Shown: positions 36,415-46,126, numbered from the stretch's first letter. The stretch: DNA of 64,000 nt from Archaeoglobales archaeon (GCA_030055525.1 JASFYJ010000003.1:124001-188000); one strand, 5' to 3'. The notes: generated by a model not told the origin, from the letters alone. Program-made: numbers and translations.

Positions 36415-37860
36415 TTAAATATCAAAATACTTCATGTATTCCCATGGTGTTATATACAAACAGAACTGGTTCCATTCATCGATTTTTAGCTCCATAAATG
36501 CATCGAAGATATGTGAGCCCAAAACTTCCTTTATAACCTCATCACTAGCTAAATGGTCCAAAGCATCTCTTAAGGTTGTTGGAAGCTCCCCAATACCCAT
36601 TTCTCTCTTCTCTTTTCCGGATAATTCGTAAACGTCAACCATCACAGGATCTCCTGGATCGATCTTCTTCTTAATTCCATCCAACCCAGCAGCGAGCTGT
36701 GCGGATATTGCTAAGTAAGGATTGCAGCTTGGATCGGCACCACGGTACTCTACTCTTATAGCAGAAGGTTTTCTTATGTACATGGGCACTCTAATGAGAG
36801 CTGACCTATTCCTTGGGCTCCAGCAGATATTTATTGGAGCTTCGAATCCAGGAACGAGACGTTTGTAACTGTTTATAGTTGGGCAGCATACAGCTGTTAG
36901 TGCCTTTGCGTGTTCAAGTAAACCGCCTATATAGTAACGGGCAGTCTGGCTGAGCATAAATTCATCATCTGGATCTGCAAATAGAGCTTCACCCTTAAAA
37001 GGTTCACCCTTCCACAGGCTTTGATGAGTGTGCATTCCGCTTGCGTTGTCTAAATATACTGGTTTTGGCATGAAAGTTGGAGTCAGACCGAACTTTTTTG
37101 CTACGTTCTTAGCGGCAAACTTGTAGAGGTAGAAAGCATCTCCAACCTCTGGAAGTTGTTTTGGTCTGAAGTCTATCTCTATCTGCCCAGGAGTTGCAAC
37201 TTCGTGGTGATGGTATTCAACTTCCACGCCAAGCAAGCAGAGGTTGTAAACAAGCTCGTTTCTATATTCTACGGTCGTATCCTCTGGAGGAGCTCTGAAG
37301 TATCCCTCCTTCGGGCGTATTATATAACTACCATTCAGTTCATCGCTTATTGGCAGGATCCTTGGTGCTCCCCAACTATCTCCAGCTCCTCCATTTGGCG
37401 ACACCCAAAGATCCCACACCATGTTCCTGAAATCAACTCCCTTAAATACAAAGAATTCAATTTCCGGACCAAATATGGCTTTTAATCCTTTACTCTCAAG
37501 ATCCTTAAACATCTTCTTAGCTACATAGCCTCTTGGGTCACAATCTGCAATCTCCGAGGCTCCAGCTTCGTATATATCTCCAAACATGATTCCAGATTTT
37601 TGAATTGGATCGCTTATCCAAGGTATTACTCTGAAGGTGGATGGGTCGGGCATCCAGATCATATCGCTCTCTTCAATACTCTTGAAACCTCTAACAGAGG
37701 AGCCGTCAAATCCAATTCCCTCGAAGCCGTTACCTTCAACAAACTCTCTCGCTGGAATTGAAAAAGTCATAAGGTATCCTCTAATATCACTGAACGCACA
37801 TAGAACTTGTTTTATTCCGTTTTCTTTAATTATAGCTTGCACATTTTCTACAGTGTTCAA
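36415..37860 (-). CDS. glnA: glutamine synthetase, type I
   Basis: Makes glutamine from glutamate, ammonia and ATP as a dodecamer. The 481-residue protein shows the GSI signature FDGSSVRGF near residue 53, the metal-binding EIEFFVFKG, GQIEIDFRP, NASGMHTHQSLWK and NRSALIRVP. The start codon is TTG: an in-frame stop lies just upstream, no earlier start exists, and GGGTGATT is correctly spaced. A GATATATAG element at 37892-37900 is the likely TATA box. A weak TTG start suggests translation is kept low. No clear NrpR operator (GGAA-N6-TTCC) was seen. Confidence 0.95.
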   Translation of the reverse strand: MNTVENVQAIIKENGIKQVLCAFSDIRGYLMTFSIPAREFVEGNGFEGIGFDGSSVRGFKSIEESDMIWMPDPSTFRVIPWISDPIQKSGIMFGDIYEAGASEIADCDPRGYVAKKMFKDLESKGLKAIFGPEIEFFVFKGVDFRNMVWDLWVSPNGGAGDSWGAPRILPISDELNGSYIIRPKEGYFRAPPEDTTVEYRNELVYNLCLLGVEVEYHHHEVATPGQIEIDFRPKQLPEVGDAFYLYKFAAKNVAKKFGLTPTFMPKPVYLDNASGMHTHQSLWKGEPFKGEALFADPDDEFMLSQTARYYIGGLLEHAKALTAVCCPTINSYKRLVPGFEAPINICWSPRNRSALIRVPMYIRKPSAIRVEYRGADPSCNPYLAISAQLAAGLDGIKKKIDPGDPVMVDVYELSGKEKREMGIGELPTTLRDALDHLASDEVIKEVLGSHIFDAFMELKIDEWNQFCLYITPWEYMKYFDI

Positions 37861-38042
37861 CTTGAATCACCCTTTTGTTTTCGGTACTCCAGGCTATATA
37901 TCTTTTTCCATTGTAACCAAAATCTTGAAGAAAATGCAATTTTACGCAAAAAATCTAAAAATATACGATTTGAATAAATTATTTTTAAATTTTTATTGCA
38001 GCGTAACAGAAAGGAAAAAATAGCGCTAAGAAGTGGTACTTT

Positions 38043-39074
38043 GTGGAATTCGATGAAATTTTGAAGAAGGTGATTGAAACACCGACGGTTGAAAACTGCT
38101 TAGCTTTAATTGAAAAAGTGAACAATTACGAAAGAATTCGTCAGCTTTTCGATGTAGCAAGCGAGATCAGGGATGAAAATCTCGATAGGGTGCTGAAACT
38201 TGATGGATTCATTTATCCAGTAAAAAAATGCCAGATGGAACACTACTGTATATATTGCTCCAACTATGTTGAAAAATTCAGGGTTGACGCGTTAAATTTA
38301 GATGAATTTATAAAAGCTGTAGATTTTATAAAAGATTGCGGAATGAAAAGGGTTACGCTTGAGGGCGGTTATAATAGCGAAGTGGGAAACATTCCTGATT
38401 TTGTTAGAATTGCAAGAAGAGCAGGACTTGATACTGCCTTGGATGTTTATCCGATTAAGATGGAGGATCTGAGGATATTTAAGACGTTGGGTGTTTCGGA
38501 AATCTATGCATCAATTGAAATCGCTGATAAAGATCTTTTTAGTCATTTTAAACCTTCAGAAAGCTTTGAAGCTCGCTTAAATCTTGCAAAGTGGATTTGT
38601 AAAGAAAAAATTTGGCTTTCGAGCACTTTGTTGATAGGCTTACCAAAAACCGACTATGAAGTTTGGGTTAAAGGTCTTTTCATGCTTAGGGAGATGCCAT
38701 ATCTAAGGCACTGTTCTATCTCAGGATTTCAACCGGTTTACGGTACTCCTTTGCAAAACTGCGATCCAGTATCGCCAATTAAAGTTGCCAAAATCGTAGC
38801 TTTAGCAAGGATCCTTCTTCCAGATAAAGATATCTCCGCTGGCGGTTCTGTTGGAGATCTACATTCCTTACCTCTGATGCTAATGGCCGGAGCAAACAGA
38901 GCTTATTTAGGAGCTTACGTTTGCAGGACAAGAACGCAAAGAGGATTTGCCGATGAATTTGATGAAGTTTTCAAGTCAGATTATGAAGTAAAAATAGTAG
39001 ATAGGTTGGTTTTTGCAAATCCGCTGCCTGCGGTTGAAAAGATCTGCAGAGAATTTGGTTTTGAGATAGATTAG
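38043..39074 (+). CDS. HmdB-like radical SAM protein
   Basis: A 343-residue radical SAM enzyme of the BioB/HydE/HmdB fold. Its cluster motif CQMEHYCIYC (about residues 62-71) has the spacing C-x5-C-x2-C, not the usual C-x3-C-x2-C; that spacing is a feature of HmdB, a protein linked to FeGP-cofactor synthesis for Fe-hydrogenase (Hmd) in methanogens. LEGGYNSE is the SAM-contact segment, and SSTLLIGLPKTDYE and ISGFQPVYGTP follow. No hmd or hcg gene is in the window. The start is GTG 38043. It may make another pyridinol-like or thiolated cofactor. Confidence 0.72.
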   Translation: MEFDEILKKVIETPTVENCLALIEKVNNYERIRQLFDVASEIRDENLDRVLKLDGFIYPVKKCQMEHYCIYCSNYVEKFRVDALNLDEFIKAVDFIKDCGMKRVTLEGGYNSEVGNIPDFVRIARRAGLDTALDVYPIKMEDLRIFKTLGVSEIYASIEIADKDLFSHFKPSESFEARLNLAKWICKEKIWLSSTLLIGLPKTDYEVWVKGLFMLREMPYLRHCSISGFQPVYGTPLQNCDPVSPIKVAKIVALARILLPDKDISAGGSVGDLHSLPLMLMAGANRAYLGAYVCRTRTQRGFADEFDEVFKSDYEVKIVDRLVFANPLPAVEKICREFGFEID

Positions 39075-39110
39075 TTGCGGAGTATATGTCTTTTTATCCT
39101 ATCCTAATTA

Positions 39111-39136
39111 CGTTTTCGAAAACGAAAACCTTATAT
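39111..39136 (+). promoter_or_regulatory. palindromic operator and TATA box of the ADH synthase gene
   Basis: CGTTTTCGAAAACG at 39111-39124 is a perfect 14-base palindrome. It is followed directly by CTTATATT (39129-39136), the likely TATA box. A palindrome placed where TFB would contact the BRE is well suited to a dimeric repressor or activator. No matching site was noticed elsewhere, but I could not search exhaustively. Confidence 0.55.
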
Positions 39137-39143
39137 TGTCACT

Positions 39144-39956
39144 ATGGTTCTAAGTAGCATGGGAACAATTGGTAAGAGAGTTAGATTTGAAAGGATAGTG
39201 AACCGAAACACCGGAAATACTGTCATAGTACCAATGGATCATGGCGTATCCATGGGGCCTATAGAAGGGCTTATAGATCTACAAAAAACGATAAACGCTG
39301 TTGCTGAGGGGGGAGCGAACGCAGTAGTCCTTCACAAAGGAGTTATAGGTTTCGGACATAGAGGTTACGGGAGAGATGTAGGGTTGATACTCCATTTAAG
39401 CGCATCAACGATGCTCTCACCAGATCCTAATGAAAAAGTCCTCGTTTGTACTGTAGAGGAAGCAATAAAGCTTGGAGCAGATGCTGTGAGCATTCACGTG
39501 AACATTGGAAGTAAAACGGAGGCAGAACAGCTAAGGATCTTTGGAGAAGTTTCAAGAGCTTGTGCAGATTGGGGGATGCCATTGCTTGCAATGGTATATC
39601 CAAGAGGAGATAAGATAAATCAGTTCGATGCTAAAGCTGTAGCACTCGCAGCCCGCGTAGGTGCTGAGCTAGGAGCAGATATTGTTAAAACAAACTACAC
39701 TGGGGATCCTGAAAGCTTTAAAATGGTTGTGAAAGGCTGTCCAGTACCTTTAGTCGTTGCCGGAGGTCCCAAGATGGACAGCATCGAGAATTTACTAAAG
39801 ATGGTTTACGATGCCATAAGTGCTGGGGCAAGGGGGGTTGCGATAGGTAGAAATATATTCCAGGCTGAGGATCCTACAAAGATAACAAGAGCCATCTCTA
39901 TGATTGTGCACGAAAATGCTGAGTTGAAAGAAGCGATAGAATTCGTTACTTCTTAA
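39144..39956 (+). CDS. 2-amino-3,7-dideoxy-D-threo-hept-6-ulosonate synthase (ADH synthase)
   Basis: First enzyme of the alternative archaeal route to 3-dehydroquinate and aromatic amino acids; condenses a 6-deoxy-ketohexose phosphate product with aspartate semialdehyde. The 270-residue class I aldolase shows [34 protein letters not shown], the Schiff-base lysine in [20 protein letters not shown] and [13 protein letters not shown] 39144 is used; ATG 39159, nearer the expected transcription start, is possible and would drop five residues. The 3' end overlaps pyrI convergently. Confidence 0.9.
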   Translation: MVLSSMGTIGKRVRFERIVNRNTGNTVIVPMDHGVSMGPIEGLIDLQKTINAVAEGGANAVVLHKGVIGFGHRGYGRDVGLILHLSASTMLSPDPNEKVLVCTVEEAIKLGADAVSIHVNIGSKTEAEQLRIFGEVSRACADWGMPLLAMVYPRGDKINQFDAKAVALAARVGAELGADIVKTNYTGDPESFKMVVKGCPVPLVVAGGPKMDSIENLLKMVYDAISAGARGVAIGRNIFQAEDPTKITRAISMIVHENAELKEAIEFVTS

Positions 39957-40411
39957 CGAATTTGTTCTGCAATATCTCTGATTTTTTTACCGCAGTAGTG
40001 GCATCTTGCAACAACATCTTTATCGAAGCTTACGTAGAAAATGGATCTAATTGGCTCTCTTTGCGAGTTTGAGATGCACATCCTGTTGGGGCAAATAATC
40101 AACCCCTCCACAACTGGAGGTAATGTAACCTTAAACTTCTTGACTATTTCGTAATCTTTTATCAAATTGATCGTTGCATTGGGAGATATTAAGGCTATCT
40201 TGTTCAGCTCTTCAGTACTTAGGAACTTTCCTTCAACTTTCACAATGTCCTTTCTACCCATCTTCTGACTTGGAACGTTCATGGCGATCAATATTGTATC
40301 CTTTGTTTTTTCAGATATTCCCAAAATTCTTAAAACAAGCAAAGCTCTCCCTGCAGTTATGTGGTCTATAACTGTCCCCTCCTTTATCTTGCTTACTACA
40401 AGTTCCTTCAC
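39953..40411 (-). CDS. pyrI: aspartate carbamoyltransferase regulatory subunit
   Basis: Allosteric subunit of the ATCase complex. The 152-residue protein has the N-terminal nucleotide-binding part ([20 protein letters not shown]) and a C-terminal zinc domain with CPNRMC and CHYCGKK, giving the four cysteine ligands that hold regulatory and catalytic chains together. The 4-base overlap with pyrB couples their translation. Confidence 0.95.
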   Translation of the reverse strand: MKELVVSKIKEGTVIDHITAGRALLVLRILGISEKTKDTILIAMNVPSQKMGRKDIVKVEGKFLSTEELNKIALISPNATINLIKDYEIVKKFKVTLPPVVEGLIICPNRMCISNSQREPIRSIFYVSFDKDVVARCHYCGKKIRDIAEQIR

Positions 40412-41301
40412 TTTATCACCTCCGTCAGAATTGCCATCCTAACAGGCACACCATAGAAGGCCTGCTCGAAGTACCTTGCATGTTTTGTTTTATCAACAGC
40501 TGTATCGATCTCGTTCACTCTTGGCAGTGGATGCAGAATTATAAGAGTATCCTTTGCATTTATCAGCAAATCTGGGGTAATCTTGTAGCTGTTCGCGACC
40601 TTCTTGTATTCTTCCTCATCAGGAAACCTTTCTCTCTGGATTCTTGTTACGTAAAGAACATCTACAGCCGTTATGACTTCACTTAAATCTGCAATTTTAG
40701 TATTTGGAACCTCATCTAAAATCTCTTCTGGCAAAGAAAGTGTTGGTGGGCTTACAAGGTAAATTTCAGCATCAAAAAGATTTAAAGCCTTTATCAACGA
40801 GTGTACTGTCCTGGAATATCGTAGATCTCCAACCAAAGCTATAGATATCCCGGAAAGCTTACCACATTCTTTCCTTATAGTGTATAGATCTAGCAGTGTT
40901 TGTGTTGGATGCTGTCCAGCACCGTCACCTGCGTTTATTATTGGCACATCGGAATGTTCAGCTGCAAACCTCGCAGCTCCTATCAAAGGGTGCCTTATCA
41001 CTATAGCATCGCAGTACTTTGATACTACTTTAATTGTATCTGCAAGTGTTTCCCCTTTCGCAATGCTACTAGCTTCTTGAGCAGTTAAGTTTATCACATC
41101 CCCCCCTAAACGCTTCATAGCAGCCTCGAAACTCATCCTAGTTCTTGTTGATGGCTCAAAAAAGAGGTTGGCGAGTATTTTACCTTCGAGGATCCTCAAT
41201 TTTCTTTTGCCGAGAGCAACATCTTCAAATTCTTCAGCTTTATCTAGAATTTTTAAAATTTCGGCTTTCGAGAGATCTTCTATAGATATAAGGTTCTTCA
41301 T
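40408..41301 (-). CDS. pyrB: aspartate carbamoyltransferase catalytic subunit
   Basis: Catalyses carbamoyl phosphate plus aspartate to carbamoyl aspartate in pyrimidine synthesis. The 297-residue protein shows FFEPSTRTRMSFE (carbamoyl-phosphate site), the 80s loop region SSIAKGETLADT, HPTQTLLDLYTI, ISIALVGDLRYSRTVHSL, and HPLPRVNEI near the C-terminus. I start at ATG 41301 (MKNLISIEDL); ATG 41316 would add five residues. A GGTTAAATAA element about 30 bases ahead suits a leaderless start. It leads the pyrB-pyrI operon. Confidence 0.95.
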   Translation of the reverse strand: MKNLISIEDLSKAEILKILDKAEEFEDVALGKRKLRILEGKILANLFFEPSTRTRMSFEAAMKRLGGDVINLTAQEASSIAKGETLADTIKVVSKYCDAIVIRHPLIGAARFAAEHSDVPIINAGDGAGQHPTQTLLDLYTIRKECGKLSGISIALVGDLRYSRTVHSLIKALNLFDAEIYLVSPPTLSLPEEILDEVPNTKIADLSEVITAVDVLYVTRIQRERFPDEEEYKKVANSYKITPDLLINAKDTLIILHPLPRVNEIDTAVDKTKHARYFEQAFYGVPVRMAILTEVIK

Positions 41302-41450
41302 CGTCCAAATGTGCATCCTTTTTTATTTAACCTTTCTGATTGGTCGGGCCACAAAAATTCTTAATTGCTCAAATTTTTATAATAAAAATAATCCATAAAA
41401 ATTCAAAACTAAAATAAAGTTGAGTTTAGATCGCTCTTCGGGAGTAAATT

Positions 41451-41612
41451 TTACTCTATCCTTTCGAATTGATCCTTAGTAGCACCACAAACGGGACAAA
41501 CCCAGTCGTCTGGCAGATTTTCCCATTTAGTACCTGGAGGAACGTTTCCGTCCGGATCGCCCTCCGCTTCGTTGTATATATAACCACAGACGCTGCATTG
41601 ATACTTCGCCAC
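41451..41612 (-). CDS. rubredoxin
   Basis: A 53-residue rubredoxin starting with GTG, with GGTGA six bases ahead. Two iron-binding pairs are present: [17 protein letters not shown] near the N-terminus (Cys 6 and 9) and [13 protein letters not shown] near the C-terminus (Cys 39 and 42), with the conserved [13 protein letters not shown] between. It carries one electron and is the usual donor to flavodiiron proteins or superoxide reductase. It fits functionally with fprA at 18915, although it is transcribed alone. Confidence 0.96.
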   Translation of the reverse strand: MAKYQCSVCGYIYNEAEGDPDGNVPPGTKWENLPDDWVCPVCGATKDQFERIE

Positions 41613-41655
41613 AATCTCACCAAATTTAAATGGAAAAGGTAGTATTTAACCTTTT

Positions 41656-42393
41656 CTAGATAATTGTAGCGAGGGCTATGGCCCTTGCAAAACCCTCCGC
41701 GCTTTGGTTTCTGCTCGTATCGACTATTCTATATGGAACACCATAGTAAACGGCCCCGTACTCTTTTCCATCTCCAAGGTAGCAGAGAGCCCTGAATATC
41801 AGGTTTCCGGATATCCCGTCCGGAGCTATGACTATCCCCTCTTTTACGGCATCCTCAAGAAGTATTTCGTAATTTTTGCCCCCAGATAGTTTTGCTACAA
41901 GTTCCGCACTGGCGAGAGAGATATCTACATCTAGGTCTCTTCCTAAATCTCCATATCTCCCCCCAGCGAGAACTGCAATACCTTTGGAGATTTCAAGTTT
42001 TTCGGCAAGCTGTTTTGAGTATTCTATTAATTTCATCTTCTCTCTTACAGTCTTTCCTTCATCAACACCTACAGGAGAAAGAAGAAACAGTTCATTTTTT
42101 GCAGTTTCCAGTACAGCCACTCTGTAGGTTTTTTGTCCCGCCCTTAAAATTTCAAGAAATTTCGAGGCTCTAGCAGTACCTCTAACGGCTGAATACACCT
42201 CTCCATTTTTTAAAAGCTCTATTAGTTTCTTTTCTGTATTTTCCCCTTCATCTACAACAACTACATCAGCAAATTTACTAGCAATTTCTGTAGCTTTGAT
42301 TATTCTTTCTTCAGCAGTCTCATCAAACCTGTAAAGTCCAACTGCAACTTTTTTATTTCTAACTTTATTTTTTATCTTTTCATGTAGATACAT
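41656..42393 (-). CDS. MtxX-family phosphotransacetylase-like protein
   Basis: A 245-residue protein with the fold pattern of phosphate acetyl/butyryltransferases: GTARASKFLEIL, VLAGGRYGDLGRD, then APDGISGNLIFRALCYLGDG, which corresponds to the D-x-x-x-G-N-x-x-x-K region of Pta. I assign it to the MtxX group, also catalogued as a methanogen marker protein. The reaction is unknown. It ends a two-gene unit with the Isf-type flavoprotein, one base apart. Confidence 0.62.
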   Translation of the reverse strand: MYLHEKIKNKVRNKKVAVGLYRFDETAEERIIKATEIASKFADVVVVDEGENTEKKLIELLKNGEVYSAVRGTARASKFLEILRAGQKTYRVAVLETAKNELFLLSPVGVDEGKTVREKMKLIEYSKQLAEKLEISKGIAVLAGGRYGDLGRDLDVDISLASAELVAKLSGGKNYEILLEDAVKEGIVIAPDGISGNLIFRALCYLGDGKEYGAVYYGVPYRIVDTSRNQSAEGFARAIALATII

Positions 42394-42394
42394 A

Positions 42395-42955
42395 TTATCT
42401 CCTTAAAAGCGTCTCCGCCATCTTGTTAGCTAAAGCTCTACAGCTGTTTAGTCCAACCTCGTCCCTCTTTGCAGCAGAAAGGTCTTTCATCGATCCTAAA
42501 ACAATCCCACCAAACCTTATCGGTACTATAAACATCTCGTGTGTAATCATCCACTGGTGTATCTGCTCGCAAACAATCTCCTGCCCCCCGTTTCTAACCT
42601 GTCCAACAGCTATAGCCCCACCAACTTTTCCAGCGAGTTTCTTTCTTATCATGATACTTCTATCAAACAAAGCCTTGAGCTGCGCTGGTACTGCGGTGTA
42701 ATAGACTGGAGAAGCTACGATTATACCGTCCGCAAGCTGCATTCTTTCGAATATTTCCTTAGCATCATCATCCTTTGGACACTGTTTACCTTCTAAGCAA
42801 TTACCACAATGATCACAGTATTCAACCTTCTTTTCTGCCAAAAGTATAATTTCAGTCTCAATACCTTTATCTTTCAAGGTATCGAGTGCAACTCTTAAAG
42901 CCGTTTCAGTATTACCGTTCTTTCGTGGAGAACCGCACAATCCAAGCACTTTCAT
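42395..42955 (-). CDS. iron-sulfur flavoprotein (Isf family), second copy
   Basis: A 186-residue flavoprotein with GLCGSPRKNGNTE at the FMN site, the 4Fe-4S motif CDHCGNCLEGKQC (about residues 47-59) and ASPVYYTAVPAQLKALFDR. It is a paralogue of the Isf at 18322 but is not close in sequence, so the two probably serve different partners. It stands directly before the MtxX-family gene and may donate electrons to a linked pathway. Confidence 0.88.
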   Translation of the reverse strand: MKVLGLCGSPRKNGNTETALRVALDTLKDKGIETEIILLAEKKVEYCDHCGNCLEGKQCPKDDDAKEIFERMQLADGIIVASPVYYTAVPAQLKALFDRSIMIRKKLAGKVGGAIAVGQVRNGGQEIVCEQIHQWMITHEMFIVPIRFGGIVLGSMKDLSAAKRDEVGLNSCRALANKMAETLLRR

Positions 42956-43048
42956 AGTAGATTAACAATAGTGAAGATATATATCTCTTTCGTAAAAGGG
43001 CATGACAAAATTTATAACTTCTTTATTGGACTCTAATTGATCTTTAAT

Positions 43049-43130
43049 GCCGGGGTTGCAGAGTGGTACTGCGCCGGCCTTGAGAGCCGGTGCCCTTTGT
43101 GGCTCCTGGGTTCAAATCCCAGCCCCGGCG
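43049..43130 (+). tRNA. tRNA-Ser (anticodon TGA)
   Basis: Class II tRNA: acceptor GCCGGGG with CCCCGGC and discriminator G, anticodon stem GCCGGC/GCCGGT around loop CTTGAGA with anticodon TGA, an extended variable arm (GCCCTTTGTGGC), and T arm CTGGG-TTCAAAT-CCCAG. No intron, no encoded CCA. It stands at the left edge of the accessory island. Confidence 0.95.
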
Positions 43131-43332
43131 TCTTGATGCTGCTTTTTAAAAATTAAGATTTTTAAAACTTCCAATTCGAAATCTCCAGTTGCAGTATTAT
43201 ACTGTCTCCCAAAAAGAAATTGAAGTTCAGTAAATTAAGTAATGACTTATTAGAAACTTTTTGAGGCAACTCTTTTGATCTAAAATTTCTAACCCCTTAG
43301 CATTAAAAACGAATGAAAAGATCTTTCGATGA

Positions 43333-44390
43333 TTAAGAGGGTGATTTGGAAGTAGAGATCAAGGACAAGTATCTTTTTGCTATCTCTATATGATCAAATT
43401 GCTTTGAAAATTCAACCGCATTGCTGCTGATCTCATACCACTTATCATTTTCAAAAATCTTAAGTAGTGCCTTAGCGTAATCATCTGGATTAAAGCTTCT
43501 AACTCTAAATCCATTGAATCCGTTTATCACAACTTCATCTGGAATCGCTTCAGAAACAATTGCTGGAGTTCCACAGGCTAGTGCTTCTAAGACCGCATAA
43601 GGAAACGCTTCATAGCTGGATGGTAGAATTAGAGCCTTTGAACTTGATAAGATCTCGATTTTTTCTTTCTCAGACAAGTTAAATTTTAAATCTACAAAAT
43701 CCTTTCCAGCAGTTGCGTTTAGAACGTGCGAAGTTCTCGCTCCTATCACTACAAGTCTAAAGTTGTGGCCTAGATTTCTCAGAATTTCTACGGTTTTTAC
43801 GCTTATATCAACGTTCTTGATGTCTCTAGTTCCTATATGGCTATTACATCTTCTCTATCTTTCTTAACTTTAAAATTTTTTAATTTAAGAGGTAAAGGAA
43901 TTACTTCCGGTTCTATCCCTGAAAATTCTTGAAACTCCTTTGACAGCCTTTTTGATACGCATACGACTTTGTCGCACTTCTTATAAAGCTTCTTAGCTAC
44001 AAGAGTGTAGAATTTATTCGCTTCAAAGGTAAATCCGTGGTTGACAGCAACTTTTGTTTTTTTAAATCTAATAGGCACAATCCCGTTGATTACAACTGCG
44101 TCAAAGTCTTTTAATATTTCAGATCCTTTTGTAAATCAATCAAAGGCTATTTTAGTCCAATTTAGCTTCATTTCTGCCCTATTCAATGAGATTACTTCCA
44201 CTTCTTCTTCAAGCATATGTGCATCTTTGAAGAATTTTCCAATCTCATCTTTTTCTGTTCCATAAAAACTCCAAGTAACAACTTTTACGGTATTACCAAG
44301 TTTTATTAGACCTTCTGCTAAATTCGCAATAAATCTGTTTACACCATCTAAATGGGTTATGTACTCCCGCCTTGTTATCGCTATTTTCAC
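43333..44390 (-). pseudogene. glycosyltransferase family 4, inactivated by a stop and a frameshift
   Basis: Together the three open pieces rebuild one GT4 enzyme of about 350 residues. The N-terminal domain (44390-44136) has HLDGVNRFIANLAEGLIKLG and reads through WTKIAFD to an in-frame TGA at 44136-44138, after which the same frame continues with FTKGSEILKDFDAVVING. A one-base loss near 43840 shifts the frame. The C-terminal domain (to 43333) holds the donor-site LPSSYEAFPYAVLEALACG, ending E-A-L-A-C-G-T-P. Two lesions in an otherwise well-kept gene suggest recent loss. Confidence 0.85.
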
Positions 44391-44685
44391 ATTCTATCCA
44401 AAAATCGGAAGTTATTAAGGATTTTCGCCCAAGTATAAAAATTAAGTTTTTTTGAGAAACTAAGAGTTTTTGGTTTGAAAAGAGAGGTGAATACATTTTT
44501 AACGCTTAAGAAAGCCTATTAAACAGACACATCCTCATCTTAATCTGATTAAAAACCTTGCTTTAGATCTGAAACCGTTTTATTTTTGAATTCAAAACTA
44601 GGGTCTTCAGGCATAAAAGATACAGATAAAAGAATTGAGCTCGGAAAAGCAATAAATACCGCGATCATTTTTCTTTGTGGATCTC

Positions 44686-45969
44686 ATGCTATTCAATTCC
44701 TGGAGATTTTGGTCCGGACTAGCAGTACTTATTTTTTTAGTCGCTGGATTAGTTGTTAGAAGCAAAAAACCTTGGATTCCAGTCTGGTGCATTATGGCAT
44801 TTTCTTCTTTTATGGTCGTCTCTTCTGGTCTGGTCAGTTTCGACGAAGTTGATAGAGTTGTGAACATGGATGTAATACTTTTCCTCATTGGAATGTTCAG
44901 TTTAGTTGGACTTGCAGATTCCTCTGGATTGCTAAATGTCGTCTCCATGCGATTTATCTCTCTTTTCAAGAATAGATTCGCTTTGATTTATGCGTCCTCA
45001 CTTCTTTTTGGGATACTGGCAGCCTTCGCTGTTAACGATACAGTAGCGCTTGTCGGCCCACTGATAGCCTACACGATATCAAAAGCTGCAAAAGTTGGAC
45101 CAAAACTAATGTTTTTGCTGCTTGCTTTCTCTTTAACAATAGGCTCGGTGATGACACCAATTGGCAATCCGCAGAACATTTTAATAGCTGTAGAGTCTGG
45201 AATAGAAGCACCTTTCATTAACTTCATCGCAAAGCTCGCTATACCAACTTTTATCAACCTCTTAGTAACACCTTACTTACTGATAAAACTTTTCAAGGTT
45301 AAAAATGAAACTCTGAACTTTTCTTCTAATAATATGGAGGCTCTTAACAATGGGCGCGACTCTATTTTAGCTGCAATTGGGATAATCGCAACGATCTTTG
45401 CTTTGATCTTCAACGATTTGCTTCAACTCTATGGCGGACCACACATAACTTATCGAGGCGTAATTCCTTTTGTAATCGCTGCAGGAATTTTCATGTTCAC
45501 ATCAAATCCTAGAAAAATGCTCGCAGGCGTTGACTGGGGAACAATAGTTTTCTTCATAACCATGTTTATAACAATGGAAGGCGTTTGGAGGAGTGGAGTT
45601 CTTCAGCCAGTTCTTAGCTTTATAATTCCATCGAAGACTGAAGGGGTACTTGGAATTTTAAAAATTACGTTCGCCTCAATTCTTTTAAGCCAGCTTTTGA
45701 GCAACGTTCCATTTGTGAAGCTTTTCATAAACTATATGAAAGATATCGGCTATACATCTCAAGATGTAGATGCTTGGCTATCTCTCGCAATGGCTTCTAC
45801 AATAGCTGGTAACCTAACACTTCTTGGAGCAGCATCGAACATAATAGTACTCGAAACTCTGGAATCGAGGATGAAAGAGACGATAACATTCGTCGAATTC
45901 ATGAAATATGGCATAGTTATCGCATTCGTGAACTGCATTGTTTATTTAGTGTTTTTTATAATATTATAG
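44686..45969 (+). CDS. ion transporter of the ArsB/NhaD/SLC13 superfamily
   Basis: A polytopic membrane protein of about 427 residues with roughly 11 hydrophobic segments. Two inverted-repeat halves are seen: the first has AAFAVNDTVALVGPLIAY and GSVMTPIGNPQNI, the second has LLSQLLSNVPFVKLF and GNLTLLGAASNIIVLE. The paired N-D/N-V-P and T-P-I-G-N-P-Q-N / L-G-A-A-S-N motifs are those of the ion transporter superfamily; the ion is not decided. I start at ATG 44686; GTG 44677 is possible. AATAAATACC about 35 bases upstream is the promoter candidate. It is the only clear transporter inside the island. Confidence 0.85.
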   Translation: MLFNSWRFWSGLAVLIFLVAGLVVRSKKPWIPVWCIMAFSSFMVVSSGLVSFDEVDRVVNMDVILFLIGMFSLVGLADSSGLLNVVSMRFISLFKNRFALIYASSLLFGILAAFAVNDTVALVGPLIAYTISKAAKVGPKLMFLLLAFSLTIGSVMTPIGNPQNILIAVESGIEAPFINFIAKLAIPTFINLLVTPYLLIKLFKVKNETLNFSSNNMEALNNGRDSILAAIGIIATIFALIFNDLLQLYGGPHITYRGVIPFVIAAGIFMFTSNPRKMLAGVDWGTIVFFITMFITMEGVWRSGVLQPVLSFIIPSKTEGVLGILKITFASILLSQLLSNVPFVKLFINYMKDIGYTSQDVDAWLSLAMASTIAGNLTLLGAASNIIVLETLESRMKETITFVEFMKYGIVIAFVNCIVYLVFFIIL

Positions 45970-46126
45970 TTAGGAAATGAAAGTAGTTCAAATGCAGCAT
46001 GGTAACTTGGATGTTAAAGTAGACCTCTTTCAATTCTAAATTTATCCGCTAATAGAGTCCCTCTAATAAAGAGACTTTGAATTCTTTTTATTTAGTTGTA
46101 AAACTAGAAATTTGGACTTTTTGATT

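Noticed and set aside
44607-44969. Minus-strand ORF of 120 codons antisense to the transporter
   Set aside because: Low-complexity antisense shadow of a clear membrane-protein gene.
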